In this document: positions 1 to 8,770 of the stretch, one piece after another | Layout of the letters: each line of letters begins with the position of its first letter | Position numbering within the stretch: position 1 is the first letter of the stretch | Assembly: GCF_018688235.1 (NCBI RefSeq) | Contig: NZ_CP061313.1 | Coordinates: 913,130-977,129, forward strand | From: Polynucleobacter sp. AP-Nino-20-G2 | GTDB taxonomy: Bacteria; Pseudomonadota; Gammaproteobacteria; Burkholderiales; Burkholderiaceae | DNA length: 64,000 nt | Direction of reading: 5' to 3' | The notes under the pieces: model-generated | The model's database searches: none | Told to the model about the DNA's origin: nothing | What the model saw: the letters and a program-made list of their open reading frames with translations, nothing else | Translations under genes and position numbers: made by a program

Positions 1-7
1 AAATAAG

Positions 8-304
8 ATGAAAAAAACTCTATTAGCGATTACCTCAATCTCGGTAGCGGCAATTGCCTACGCCAATACTTCATCTGATTCATCAGAATTATTGAGTCAG
101 CAATGTAAGATTTCTGCTGAAGCCGTCTCCACGCTGAAGGGCTTGCGCTATGGCAATACTTCAATACGTAAAGATGTAGCTGGACTCATCAATGTGAACC
201 TCAAAGTTCAAGAAAACAAAGAGGCTGCTCAACAAACCTTAAATCGCATGGTGGATGACCAGGTAAATACAGTGTCCGCCCTGGAAGCGAAGTATTGCTC
301 CTAA
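8..304 (+). CDS. small secreted protein of unknown function
   Basis: I do not recognise the family. The 98-residue product opens with a typical Sec signal peptide (MKK, hydrophobic stretch to about residue 17, likely cleavage after AYA at residue 19). The mature part is short, polar and mostly helical by composition, with only two cysteines, C33 and C97, near its ends, which could form a disulfide in the periplasm. The start is the only ATG with a following signal sequence, and an AT-rich leader of seven bases is all that is visible upstream. A strong hairpin terminator follows directly. Secretion is fairly sure; function is unknown. Confidence 0.75.
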   Translation: MKKTLLAITSISVAAIAYANTSSDSSELLSQQCKISAEAVSTLKGLRYGNTSIRKDVAGLINVNLKVQENKEAAQQTLNRMVDDQVNTVSALEAKYCS

Positions 305-310
305 TCAAAA

Positions 311-352
311 AAAGAGCTAAATCAAATGGATTGTTCTTTGATTTAGCTCTTT
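311..352. terminator. bidirectional rho-independent terminator
   Basis: A perfect 16-bp stem (311-326 with 337-352) has A-run and T-run flanks, a 10-base loop, and lies just after the stop of the small secreted protein. It can end transcription from both sides. Confidence 0.85.
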
Positions 353-375
353 AGTGCCTTAGGTAGGGGTGGACG

Positions 376-403
376 GGGTAATTCTGAGTTGATTGAATTA
401 CCC
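376..403. terminator. hairpin after the MetX-like gene
   Basis: A perfect 9-bp inverted repeat, GGGTAATTC with GAATTACCC and a 10-base loop, begins 8 bases past the stop of the minus-strand hydrolase. It lacks a clear T-run, so it may be an RNA 3'-end stabiliser rather than a terminator. A similar palindrome occurs near 54,549. Confidence 0.45.
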
Positions 404-411
404 GGGACTGT

Positions 412-1503
412 TTATTTCAGTGTGGATAAGAATTCCGTAATGACTTTATTTTGAAATGCATTTTCATCTTTAGTTGCGCCAGCACCCGATAGATGACCCA
501 TTGGTAGACGGTCATTGATTGCTAAATATTTCGCGCCTGGAACTAGCTTAGCGGTAAGCTTTGCATCAGATTCGGGGTTGAGTAAGTCGCCAGTGCCGGC
601 AAGTATTAAAGTCTTTGCTTTGATGGACTTTAATGCGGCCGAAGTATTGCCATTAAAACCTTGGGTTTGACCAAGGTCATGTCGATCGTAAGCGCGTGAC
701 TGCCAGATCCAATCATTGGCATCCATGCGCTTCCAGCCTCCATCTTGAACTTTGTGAAGATATTCAATTTCTGCTGCGGCGCTAGTGTTTAGTTGATCCA
801 GGTAGGCGGGGGTTCTTACTATTACGCCACTGAGCCAGCCAGCCCAAAGTCGCATTCCTTGCTCTACGGGTTTATCGTATTTGCCGCCTTGATATGCTGG
901 ATCGGTCATGATGCTTTGGCGCAGCATTTCTAGTACGCCAGTTGTCCACGCAGTAGTTTTTGCCAGTGGAATGATTGGAGCGATTGCCTGCATTGAGTTG
1001 GGATACGAGACAGCCCACTGCAAAGCTTGCATCCCGCCCATAGATGCGCCTACGACGGCAACCAGCTTCTGGATTCCAAAATGATCCGAGACAAGTCGAT
1101 ACTGGCTATTCACCATATCGCGTATATTAAATTCAGGAAAATCTATATTGGCTTGCTGTTTGCTATTGGATGGTGAGCTGGTTAAGCCATTACCAATAGC
1201 ATCAGTGCAAATGACAAAGTATTTATTGGTGTCTAATGCCTTGCCTGGCCCAATTAAATAATCAATGCGATGATGATTTCCTCCAATTGCAGTAACCATG
1301 AGTATGGCATTGCTCTTATCGGCGTTTAAGGTTCCTTGGGTTGTATATGACAGTTCAAAGTCCTTAATGACTGAGCCGTTCTCGAGGGCGAAGTTTCCTT
1401 CGGCATATTTCTGATGCGCCGGTTCATCTGGCTTATGGGCAAATGTTGCGCCTGTTGCAAAAACCAGCCCAAGCACGAGGCCACGCATAATAGCTATATT
1501 CAT
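412..1503 (-). CDS. secreted alpha/beta hydrolase, homoserine acetyltransferase (MetX)-like
   Basis: This 363-residue alpha/beta-hydrolase resembles the MetX fold: a nucleophile elbow GASMGG in the middle, an acid region GTGDLLNP and a C-terminal MGHLSG histidine. Unlike true MetX it begins with a hydrophobic signal sequence (about residues 5-22, ending ATFAH), so it is probably exported and not a methionine enzyme. Substrate cannot be read from the sequence. It may start at the first Met or at the Met four codons on. It is monocistronic and diverges from the Smr-protein gene. The fold is sure; the reaction is unknown. Confidence 0.75.
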   Translation of the reverse strand: MNIAIMRGLVLGLVFATGATFAHKPDEPAHQKYAEGNFALENGSVIKDFELSYTTQGTLNADKSNAILMVTAIGGNHHRIDYLIGPGKALDTNKYFVICTDAIGNGLTSSPSNSKQQANIDFPEFNIRDMVNSQYRLVSDHFGIQKLVAVVGASMGGMQALQWAVSYPNSMQAIAPIIPLAKTTAWTTGVLEMLRQSIMTDPAYQGGKYDKPVEQGMRLWAGWLSGVIVRTPAYLDQLNTSAAAEIEYLHKVQDGGWKRMDANDWIWQSRAYDRHDLGQTQGFNGNTSAALKSIKAKTLILAGTGDLLNPESDAKLTAKLVPGAKYLAINDRLPMGHLSGAGATKDENAFQNKVITEFLSTLK

Positions 1504-1551
1504 GATGTCTCCATATCCTTTTTATTTAAACTTTATAACAGGATTTCTTAA

Positions 1552-2013
1552 TTGACTCATTCATTTGAATGTCCGGAGTGTGGCAACCTCAGGGGGCTAA
1601 TTGGCGACTGTCGTCAATGCGCAAGCGTCTCCTTGCCCGTGCCGCTAAGCGATACGATCGTGTTTAATCTGAAGCACGACAATCCAAGTGCCGAAGTGGC
1701 CTTAGATCGATTGACCAATACGCTGCGCAGGGCCTCTGAAGTGGGTATTAAGGCGATGATCTTGATTCATGGTTATGGCGCAAGCGGTGAGGGCGGAAGA
1801 ATTAAGTGGGCTGTGCATGATGCCCTTGAAAACAACTATTTCTCAGACCGGGTCGATGAATACCATTTTGGTGAGCAAGCGGCTTATGGGAGTGATGCTT
1901 ACCATTCGCTATTGAGGCGACGGCCCGGCTTAAAGGTTCATCTGAAGCACTTTAAAGAAGGCAACGCTGGAATGACCGTACTAATACTGGGATCTAAGCC
2001 CAGAATTGCTTAG
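1552..2013 (+). CDS. zinc-ribbon Smr-domain protein
   Basis: The 153-residue product has an N-terminal zinc-ribbon-like CxxC-N9-CxxC (C7, C10, C20, C23), followed by an Smr-type domain with the HGYGASGEGG loop near residues 75-85 (HGxG signature). Smr domains occur in nucleases that act on branched or collided-ribosome mRNA; an ending domain with an added zinc ribbon suggests nucleic-acid binding. The start is a TTG at 1552, because no ATG lies before the cysteine motif. It is divergent from the upstream hydrolase gene with 48 bases between. Domain assignment is good, while the precise substrate is inference. Confidence 0.7.
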   Translation: MTHSFECPECGNLRGLIGDCRQCASVSLPVPLSDTIVFNLKHDNPSAEVALDRLTNTLRRASEVGIKAMILIHGYGASGEGGRIKWAVHDALENNYFSDRVDEYHFGEQAAYGSDAYHSLLRRRPGLKVHLKHFKEGNAGMTVLILGSKPRIA

Positions 2014-2058
2014 AATGGTCTTACCAAGTAATTTATTCGGCAATATCGAGGATTAGAA

Positions 2059-2394
2059 ATGACTGCGAAAAAATCTGTAGCTGCGCATGATGAAGTTCAA
2101 ATAAGTTCGGATCTTCTGATGAGCGACTTTAAGGCCCTGATGGCTGACGCTGAGGCCCTGATAAAGGCTACCGCTAGCCATGAAGAGGGTCCGCTGAGCA
2201 CAATTCGCTCCAAGGCTTTGGAGTCCCTGACCAATGCGAAAGAGACCCTTTCATCTGCTGAAGGTACGCTGACAGAAAAGGCCAAGCTTGTTGCCGATGG
2301 GGCTGATGAGTTTGTGCATCGCAATCCTTGGGAGGCAGTAGGTGTCGCTGCTGGGCTTGGTCTGTTGATCGGTCTTTTCATTGGGCGTCGCTAA
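2059..2394 (+). CDS. DUF883/YqjD-like membrane-anchored protein
   Basis: The 111-residue product shows the layout of the DUF883 (ElaB/YqjD) family: an amphipathic helical, Ala/Glu-rich body (residues 20-80), then the family signature around VHRNPWEAVGVAAG and one C-terminal membrane helix ending in GRR. In E. coli, family members sit on the inner membrane through this tail and can bind ribosomes in stationary phase. It heads a three-gene group with the YqjE- and YqjK-like genes, the next start lying only 7 bases after its stop. Family sure, role by analogy. Confidence 0.85.
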   Translation: MTAKKSVAAHDEVQISSDLLMSDFKALMADAEALIKATASHEEGPLSTIRSKALESLTNAKETLSSAEGTLTEKAKLVADGADEFVHRNPWEAVGVAAGLGLLIGLFIGRR

Positions 2395-2401
2395 GTCACT
2401 T

Positions 2402-2773
2402 ATGTCACAAGAAAATCTCTTATCCTCGATTAAGAATTTAGTATCCACGGGAGTTTCAATTGCTCAAACCCGACTTGAGCTCCTTTCAACGGATGTGCAA
2501 ATTGCCCGGAGCAAGTTCCTTGGTTTGCTGGTGATGATTGCTTGCGCCTTATTCTTTTTATTCTTCGGTTTGGTTATGCTGGCTCTCTTAATTGTGATCT
2601 ACAGTTGGGAAAGTAATCGCATGCTGGCATTGAGTTTGTTAACTAGTGGATTTTTGGCTGTAGGCTTGGTTTTCGCTTTAGTTGTTTTCCGCTCGCTTAG
2701 AACAATGCCTAAGTTGTTTGAGGCTAGTATTGCCGAGTTTTCTAAAGATCGCCAGGAGTTAGCGAATCGATGA
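2402..2773 (+). CDS. YqjE-like phage-holin-superfamily membrane protein
   Basis: This 123-residue inner-membrane protein has an N-terminal amphipathic helix and two adjacent membrane segments (about residues 42-65 and 73-98), the pattern of the YqjE/phage holin III family that travels with DUF883 proteins. I start it at ATG 2402. A longer version from TTG 2381 would overlap the previous gene by 14 bases and adds no conserved sequence. Its TGA overlaps the ATG of the next gene (ATGA), which suggests translational coupling. It probably contributes to envelope stress physiology; this is inferred from the neighbours. Confidence 0.8.
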   Translation: MSQENLLSSIKNLVSTGVSIAQTRLELLSTDVQIARSKFLGLLVMIACALFFLFFGLVMLALLIVIYSWESNRMLALSLLTSGFLAVGLVFALVVFRSLRTMPKLFEASIAEFSKDRQELANR

Positions 2774-3051
2774 ATCGCAAACTGACAGAGCTACAGGCTC
2801 GGCAAAAGCAATTGCAGCTCAGAGCGGCTAAAGAGCGCACTGAATTCGCATTGCATTTTGAGCCGATTGAAAAACCTTTATCTTGGGCGGATAAAGGTGT
2901 GGATGCCTTCAATTTTATGAAAAACAGTCCTATCTTATGGACAAGTGCTTTTGCGGTTTTGGCTCACTACCGTCCAAAGTTAGCTAGCAAAGCATTGGCA
3001 GTGGGTTGGGGTGCTATGAAGCTGTTAAAAAGCGCCAAAAGCCTGATTTAG
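2770..3051 (+). CDS. YqjK-like small protein
   Basis: The 93-residue basic protein begins with a charged helix rich in Gln, Arg and Lys (residues 1-30) and has a weakly hydrophobic C-terminal half. Position after YqjD- and YqjE-like genes, size and composition fit the YqjK family, whose function is unknown. It overlaps the upstream stop by four bases and its own stop overlaps the end of apt, which is transcribed toward it, by four bases. No terminator fits between these convergent genes. Confidence 0.7.
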   Translation: MNRKLTELQARQKQLQLRAAKERTEFALHFEPIEKPLSWADKGVDAFNFMKNSPILWTSAFAVLAHYRPKLASKALAVGWGAMKLLKSAKSLI

Positions 3052-3566
3052 GCAGTTAATACTGCTTTATTAGCAATTCCTTGCGCTGTCAGATTTTCTC
3101 CACCGTTCAGTCCGGCAATTTCCAGTAAGGCAATGGCGCCCGCCACCTTAAACCCCGCCTTTTCCAGTAATTGCTTAGCTGCAATCACGGTTCCTCCGGT
3201 GGCTAAAACGTCATCCACAATTAATACTCGGGCGTCTTTTGCTAGGGTGGATTCCTGCAGCTCTAACGCATCTGAGCCATATTCCAGGCCATAGGACTCA
3301 CGGCAGCTTGCTAGGGGCAGTTTGTTGGGCTTTCTGGCCAAAGCCAAACCCTTGTGGGCGCTGTACGCTAAGGCCGACCCAAAGATAAAGCCACGGGCCT
3401 CTATACCCAGGATATGGGTGTAGTCAAACTGCTTGGCTAGGGCATTCAGCCGTGAGATCGCCTCTTGAAAGGCGCTTGGATCGGCTAATAGAGGGGATAT
3501 GTCTCGGAATAGGATGCCGGGCTTAGGAAAGTCCGGAACTCCGGGTAGATAATCTAATAAATTCAT
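3048..3566 (-). CDS. apt: adenine phosphoribosyltransferase
   Basis: Salvages adenine with PRPP to AMP in the cytoplasm. The type I phosphoribosyltransferase signature VLIVDDVLATGGT (PRPP loop) lies near residue 115, and the N-terminal PDFPKPGILFRDI is the classic APT opening. Length, 172 residues from the chosen ATG at 3566, matches the family. A seven-codon longer form from 3587 is possible but would overlap the divergent neighbour's start. The start codons of apt and the nucleosidase gene are only 11 bases apart, so both promoters must lie inside the opposite coding regions. Confidence 0.93.
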   Translation of the reverse strand: MNLLDYLPGVPDFPKPGILFRDISPLLADPSAFQEAISRLNALAKQFDYTHILGIEARGFIFGSALAYSAHKGLALARKPNKLPLASCRESYGLEYGSDALELQESTLAKDARVLIVDDVLATGGTVIAAKQLLEKAGFKVAGAIALLEIAGLNGGENLTAQGIANKAVLTA

Positions 3567-3577
3567 TATTGGCCGAT

Positions 3578-4141
3578 ATGAACACACGATTACTCATTAT
3601 TACCGCATTAGAGTCTGAGCTTGATAAAAGCGCTTTACCTGCAGGCGTGGACATTGTGTATTCCGGCGTAGGAAAGATCAATGCAGCTGTAGCCAGTATT
3701 CGCGCTATTCATGAGCTTCAGCCTAAAAAAATTATTAACTTTGGCACGGTTGGAAAGATTAATCCCGATCTACACGGTTTATTAGAAATAGGCAAAGTGA
3801 TTCAGCGGGACATGATGACGGCGCCTCTGGCTCCAAGAGGGCAAACTCCGTTTTGCCCTAAACCATCTCAATACCTGTCTATGGGTGGGGAGCATATTTG
3901 CGGTACCGGCGATAGTTTTGTAATGGAGTCCGACCCTTGGCTGATTGCAGAGGGCGTGGATGTGGTTGATATGGAGTTGTTCGCGATTGCAAATGTCGCC
4001 CATCAATCTAATATTCCATGGCGATCATTTAAATACATTACAGATGATGCCAATGCAAATTCTGGAACAGAGTGGGCACATCGTGTTAATCATGGCCAAG
4101 AGCTTTATCTGGAAAAGCTCAAAGAGATCATGAGTGCTTAA
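3578..4141 (+). CDS. nucleoside phosphorylase/nucleosidase family protein (MTA/SAH nucleosidase-like)
   Basis: The 187-residue protein matches the PNP/UDP superfamily: an N-terminal glycine-rich turn in SGVGKINAA, a central FGTVG strand and the C-terminal VDMELFAIA (catalytic ME.. motif of MTAN), followed by the ITDDAN acid. Known members cleave methylthioadenosine, S-adenosylhomocysteine or related nucleosides. It is shorter than E. coli MTAN (about 230 residues), so the exact substrate is open. The divergent neighbour apt would reuse adenine released by it, a sensible pairing. ATG 3578 is preferred over TTG 3569. Confidence 0.75.
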   Translation: MNTRLLIITALESELDKSALPAGVDIVYSGVGKINAAVASIRAIHELQPKKIINFGTVGKINPDLHGLLEIGKVIQRDMMTAPLAPRGQTPFCPKPSQYLSMGGEHICGTGDSFVMESDPWLIAEGVDVVDMELFAIANVAHQSNIPWRSFKYITDDANANSGTEWAHRVNHGQELYLEKLKEIMSA

Positions 4142-4144
4142 CCT

Positions 4145-5839
4145 GTGGCAATGGATTTGGTGATGCAGATGAATGCTCAAAAACCTTGGCTCGATCACTA
4201 TCTTGAAGGGGTTCCCCATGAGGTCAATTTGGATGGTCATACCTCTCTAGTGGAGTTGCTGGAGGAATCATTTCAAAAATTCCCCAATCGAGTAGTTATC
4301 GATTCCATGGGTTACACCATGACGTATCGCCAATTGGATTCTCTATCCCAAGAATTTGCCGCTTACCTGCAAACGCTCGGCTTGGATGCTGGTTCACGTA
4401 TAGCCATTATGTTCCCCAATGTGCCGCAATATGTTATCGCTATGCTAGGGACGCTACGCGCAGGATTTGTTGTTGTCAATGTTAACCCCCTCTACACTTC
4501 TCGGGAGTTAGAGCATCAGTTGCGCGATAGTGGCGCAGCTGTATTGGCCATCTTAGAAAATTTTGCGCATGTCTATCAAGAAATAGCTGATCAATCGCTA
4601 GTTAAAAAAGTGATTGTAAGTAGCTTGGGTGAAGCTCTAGGGCCCAAGGGCGTGATTGTCAATTTAATAGCGAGGCACATTAAAAAGATTGTTCCGCACT
4701 GGAGCTTCTCTTGCGTGAAGTTTAATCAGACACTCAAAATTGGTAGAGGGCATGGATTTAAGAGGGTCTTAATTGGCCTGGACGATATTGCATTTTTGCA
4801 ATACACCGGTGGCACAACGGGGATTTCAAAAGGCGCCGTATTACTGCATCGAAATATTTTAGCGAACGTTCTGCAAATTGAATCGTGGCTAGAGCCTGGA
4901 TTGAGTCAAAGACATCAAGACCAATTGGTTTTCTTGTGCGCTTTACCATTGACACATATATTTGCTTTGACGGCCTGTGCATTACTAGGGATGCGCAAAG
5001 GCGGGAAGTTAATTTTGGTTGCAAATCCACGGGATATCAATGGCTTCATGAAGTTATTGATGAAGCATCCCGAGATCAGCATTTTCCCCGGAGTAAATAC
5101 TTTATTTCATGCGCTGATTCATCGACCTGAGTTTGCTAATGTCAAGCTCCCTAATCTTCTTGTCACCATTGGTGGGGGAATGGCGGTTCAGAAGAAAACC
5201 GCTGATTTGTGGCAGAAAATGACTGGTGTGCCCATCGCACAGGGGTATGGTTTGTCTGAGACATCGCCGGTAGTGTGTGTCAATACACCGCTCATTACCC
5301 AATTTACTGGCTCAATTGGCATGCCTATGCCCAGTACTGATATTCGGATTTTGGATGATGATGGCGTTGAAGTTCCTTTTGGCGAGCCTGGAGAAATCTG
5401 TATTAAGGGTCCGCAGGTCATGGCTGGATATTGGAATAGGCCGGAAGAAACTGCGCAATTCATGACGCCTGATGGCTATTTCAAATCGGGTGATATTGGC
5501 ATCATGAGCCCAGAAGGCTATGTGCAAATTGTCGACCGTAAAAAGGACATGATTGTGGTTGCTGGGTTTAAAGTATTCCCAAATGAAATCGAAGAAGTGA
5601 TTTCATTGATGCCCGGGGTTAAGGAGTGCGCAGTGATTGGCTTTCCCCATCGCAAGTTAGGTGAGATCGTGAAGGCCTTTATTGTCAAAGAAAATCCAAC
5701 GCTGAGCGAGGCTCAGGTTATTCAATTTTGCAAAGAGCAAATGACGGGGTATAAGCGCCCCAGAAAAATTGTATTTATAGACGAGATGCCAAAATCCAAT
5801 GTTGGCAAAATCTTGCGCCGCTATTTACGGGATTTATAG
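4145..5839 (+). CDS. fadD: long-chain fatty-acid-CoA ligase (AMP-forming)
   Basis: Activates fatty acids with ATP to acyl-CoA for beta-oxidation at the inner membrane. The adenylate-forming signature YTGGTTGISKGA is at about residue 220, GYGLSETSP at about 366, and the C-terminal GYFKSGD and KVGKILRR-type lysine region are present. The 564 residues equal the FadD norm. The start may be GTG 4145 or ATG 4151, only two codons apart and 3-9 bases after the nucleosidase stop, so the two genes are probably co-transcribed. Chain-length preference cannot be read. Confidence 0.88.
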   Translation: MAMDLVMQMNAQKPWLDHYLEGVPHEVNLDGHTSLVELLEESFQKFPNRVVIDSMGYTMTYRQLDSLSQEFAAYLQTLGLDAGSRIAIMFPNVPQYVIAMLGTLRAGFVVVNVNPLYTSRELEHQLRDSGAAVLAILENFAHVYQEIADQSLVKKVIVSSLGEALGPKGVIVNLIARHIKKIVPHWSFSCVKFNQTLKIGRGHGFKRVLIGLDDIAFLQYTGGTTGISKGAVLLHRNILANVLQIESWLEPGLSQRHQDQLVFLCALPLTHIFALTACALLGMRKGGKLILVANPRDINGFMKLLMKHPEISIFPGVNTLFHALIHRPEFANVKLPNLLVTIGGGMAVQKKTADLWQKMTGVPIAQGYGLSETSPVVCVNTPLITQFTGSIGMPMPSTDIRILDDDGVEVPFGEPGEICIKGPQVMAGYWNRPEETAQFMTPDGYFKSGDIGIMSPEGYVQIVDRKKDMIVVAGFKVFPNEIEEVISLMPGVKECAVIGFPHRKLGEIVKAFIVKENPTLSEAQVIQFCKEQMTGYKRPRKIVFIDEMPKSNVGKILRRYLRDL

Positions 5840-6718
5840 GCCGCCGCCAAAGCGGTATTGCCAAGATATCCCATATAGGTCGTAATTATTATTTGTTCTT
5901 GAATAGGCCCCGGTGCTGGCTGTTAGTCGTATGGAGTTACGCTTATCAATTGGGTAGGACATCGTTCCGCCAAAGCGCCAATTCTCTTGGTTTCCACTGA
6001 TGGGATTGCCATTCACATAAGACTGTCCGCCAGTGAAATAGGTCGCATCAACCGAGATCCAGGCGGTATTCTGAAAATAATAGATGGCATGTGTTTGCGC
6101 TGAATACACTGGATTTTGAGACAGGGAATTGCCACCCATAAAATTGGTGTTGCTGGTGTAGAAAATTCCCGATCCTGCCAGTTCTAATCTCCATGGGCCA
6201 ATCGCTTTCGATGCGCCAATGCCGGGCTGCACGAACCAGCGATTCGCTCCCACATTAATCAGCTGATTGTCATCATATTTTCCCCAAGGTATTGAGGCTG
6301 TAAGGCTGGCGCCAATAATGAGGTCTTGTTGGTAGTCTTTAAATTGGTCAAGAGTGAGCGCAGGAGCTCCATAGAGGTTTACTGCGGCCTTAATCAGTGG
6401 GTCCGATAAGCCTTCGGTGCTAGCGTTGACAGTCCGTCCGCCAACACTGGTTGAGCCAGTGAGCTGGCCATAAGGCAGAACAATAGTGAGTTTGCCGGAT
6501 TGGCCGCCTACATCGAAGATGTGAGTGAGGTTAAGGACTTCACTGGTGAGGGTGTAGCTACCGCTTTTAGCTTGCGCTATTCCGGCTGTTAAAAAGTTAA
6601 TGCCAATAGGCGTATTCGAATAGGTCCGCGCCTCGATTTCTTGAGCGCATATGCTTGAAGAAAAGACCGCGATCCCCATCAACAACAGCCCAACTAAAGT
6701 TGAAAAATTCCTACTCAC
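5834..6718 (-). CDS. outer-membrane beta-barrel transporter-like protein
   Basis: The 294-residue product has a signal peptide (cleavage near CAQ-EI, residue 26) and alternating aromatic/polar strands ending in YGISWQYRFGG, a barrel-like terminus. The whole resembles the proteobacterial 'transporter' group around the phenol MetA-degradation family, whose substrates are unknown. It overlaps the convergent fadD stop by six bases. It is probably in the outer membrane; the family call is tentative. Confidence 0.6.
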   Translation of the reverse strand: MSRNFSTLVGLLLMGIAVFSSSICAQEIEARTYSNTPIGINFLTAGIAQAKSGSYTLTSEVLNLTHIFDVGGQSGKLTIVLPYGQLTGSTSVGGRTVNASTEGLSDPLIKAAVNLYGAPALTLDQFKDYQQDLIIGASLTASIPWGKYDDNQLINVGANRWFVQPGIGASKAIGPWRLELAGSGIFYTSNTNFMGGNSLSQNPVYSAQTHAIYYFQNTAWISVDATYFTGGQSYVNGNPISGNQENWRFGGTMSYPIDKRNSIRLTASTGAYSRTNNNYDLYGISWQYRFGGGL

Positions 6719-6753
6719 TGGGCTTGGGCTAAAGGGGGTCTGCGATTTACTGG

Positions 6754-7284
6754 TTATTTAGTCTTGCGACCAAATAAGATTTCTAGCGAAGCTGTGCTGC
6801 CTACGGCTAATCTAAATCCAACTAACAATAAATAAGGCCAAACAATTAACCAGTAAACAATAGACATGGCTAGTACGCGCAATGGATTGGATCGACCAAA
6901 TTCAGCCATAGAGGAAATAAAGTCTTTTCCATTGATCAGACCGTGAACTCCAGCCTCGAGGTAATTAAGCGCCAAAACAATCACTAGATAGACAATCGAT
7001 TCAAGGATGAGGGAGTTGACGATGCCATGATTTTTATTAATCTTGATAGGAAATATCGCCTGACCAATCAGCATAAATTTAGCGCATACTGCAGCCTTGA
7101 TGATTGCAAACCCAAAAATTGATGAAGGGATTGGTCGTTCATCCAAAGAAGTTGCCGCTAAGAATGCTAAAGCGCAAAACCAAACACCAAAATAAATAGT
7201 CAGCTGGAATGCCTTGATGAACTCTTCTTTGGCCTTATCCTTAAAGCTGTGTGATGAGGTTGCGGTGCTGTTATTTGAATTCAT
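6754..7284 (-). CDS. four-helix integral membrane protein, unknown
   Basis: I do not recognise the family. The 176-residue product has a polar N-terminus rich in Ser/Asn, then four hydrophobic segments (about 28-46, 58-80, 93-112 and 137-160) and a short basic tail FGRKTK. No catalytic motif is visible. It sits 35 bases upstream of the barrel gene and 16 bases downstream of the U32 gene, all on the minus strand, so the three may form one transcript. Confidence 0.65.
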   Translation of the reverse strand: MNSNNSTATSSHSFKDKAKEEFIKAFQLTIYFGVWFCALAFLAATSLDERPIPSSIFGFAIIKAAVCAKFMLIGQAIFPIKINKNHGIVNSLILESIVYLVIVLALNYLEAGVHGLINGKDFISSMAEFGRSNPLRVLAMSIVYWLIVWPYLLLVGFRLAVGSTASLEILFGRKTK

Positions 7285-7300
7285 GAAGGCTTTCTAAGAT

Positions 7301-8602
7301 TTAGCAGTTGCTGCAAGAGCTGACGGCCTCAACAGGTGCAGGCTCATTGGTATAGCGAGCGATAAAGGCATGCTTGCTCTTAAGAGGGGATTTGATCCAG
7401 ACGAAGTGACCAGATCCAGGCGCCACCTCAATCGGTTCGCCGGCCATATTCCACATCGCATCTAATACTAGATCTTGGTTTCCTTCTGGTTCAATTACCT
7501 CTAGCTTGTCGCCGACAGAGAAACGGTTCTTGACATCAATTTTCACGCGTCCCGAAGCTTCATCTATAGCTACTGTTTCTCCAACATACAAGCTTCTACC
7601 TGACAGGGAGTGGCCGCGCATGTATAGCTGATATTCCTTATCGTGATGGCGTTCATAAAACCCATCGGTATATCCTCTGTTAGCAAGGCCTTCCAAATTA
7701 CCAATTAATGACATATTCATTGGGCGGCCGGCTACCGCATCATCAATCGCTGTACGATAGGCTTGGCAAGTGCGAGCCACGTAATAGGGGGATTTGGTGC
7801 GACCTTCGATCTTGAATGAGTCCACCCCCATTGCAGTAAGTCTTTCAATATGCTCAATGGCACGCAAATCTTTTGAATTCATGATGTAAGTGCCATGTTC
7901 GTCTTCTTCCATAGGCATTAAATCATCTGGTCTGCGCGCTTCTTGAAGTAGAACGACATCACCGCTGGTATTTTGTTGTCCTGGTTTTACTTTGTAATCC
8001 CAGCGACAGGCATTGGTGCAGGCACCTTGGTTGGAGTCGCGATGGGACATATAGCCAGACAAAAGACATCTGCCCGAATAAGCGATGCATAAAGCGCCAT
8101 GCACAAATACCTCTAATTCCATTTCGGGGCAATCCTGACGCACTTCCTCAATTTCATCAAAAGAGAGTTCGCGTGACAGGATAACTCGACTGATACCAAC
8201 CGAGCGCCAGAATTTGGCGGATGCGCCATTGACAGTATTGGCTTGAACGGATAAATGAATCGGCATATCTGGCCAAGCCTCCCTTGCCATCATGATGAGG
8301 CCTGGGTCAGACATAATGATTGCATCAGGTTTTAGTGCAATCACTGGATCCATATCTTTAATATAGGTGCGCGTCTTGCCGCCATGCGGCAATAAATTGG
8401 AAACAAGGTAAAACTTTTTTCCCAATTCATGGGCGGTATCAATACCCTCTTTAAGGGTTTCCATCTTGCCGAAATCATTGTTCCGTACACGGAGTGAATA
8501 GCGCGGTTGGCCGGCATAAATTGCATCTGCACCGAAATCAAACGCGGTGCGGAGCATGCTTAAGCTACCTGCGGGGGCTAGGAGTTCTGGAATTTTAGTC
8601 AT
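7301..8602 (-). CDS. trhP: U32-family tRNA 5-hydroxyuridine synthesis protein (TrhP/YegQ-like)
   Basis: The N-terminal half is the peptidase-U32 motif region (ELLAPAGSL near residue 5; VHGALCIAYSGRCLLS; then SNQGACTNACRW), whose cysteines bind an iron-sulfur cluster. In E. coli YegQ/TrhP this family makes 5-hydroxyuridine at the tRNA wobble position with prephenate; other U32 members do ubiquinone hydroxylation or collagen-like proteolysis. Length about 433 residues and the C-terminal Cys pair SSCSNC fit YegQ. I choose ATG 8602 (MTKIPEL); ATG 8611 three codons earlier is also possible, while a further upstream start would read into the promoter region. Confidence 0.8.
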   Translation of the reverse strand: MTKIPELLAPAGSLSMLRTAFDFGADAIYAGQPRYSLRVRNNDFGKMETLKEGIDTAHELGKKFYLVSNLLPHGGKTRTYIKDMDPVIALKPDAIIMSDPGLIMMAREAWPDMPIHLSVQANTVNGASAKFWRSVGISRVILSRELSFDEIEEVRQDCPEMELEVFVHGALCIAYSGRCLLSGYMSHRDSNQGACTNACRWDYKVKPGQQNTSGDVVLLQEARRPDDLMPMEEDEHGTYIMNSKDLRAIEHIERLTAMGVDSFKIEGRTKSPYYVARTCQAYRTAIDDAVAGRPMNMSLIGNLEGLANRGYTDGFYERHHDKEYQLYMRGHSLSGRSLYVGETVAIDEASGRVKIDVKNRFSVGDKLEVIEPEGNQDLVLDAMWNMAGEPIEVAPGSGHFVWIKSPLKSKHAFIARYTNEPAPVEAVSSCSNC

Positions 8603-8676
8603 GGGGTCCATTTTAAAGGGCTTGTCGATTTTTGGGTTTTCAGGTCCCGCAAGCAAATCAGACCTAAAAAGCCTTG

Positions 8677-8700
8677 AAATAGAGGGGTTTCCCTCTATTT
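8677..8700. other. perfect hairpin in a divergent intergenic region
   Basis: A 10-bp perfect inverted repeat (AAATAGAGGG, loop GTTT, CCCTCTATTT) sits between the divergent U32 and alpha/beta-hydrolase genes. No gene ends here, so it is not an ordinary terminator. It could be an operator or leader structure. Confidence 0.4.
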
Positions 8701-8770
8701 TGAAGCGCTTTTGGGGTGCTATATTGACTAACAAAAATAAATAAACGGGTCTTGACCCAAAGGAGACGAA

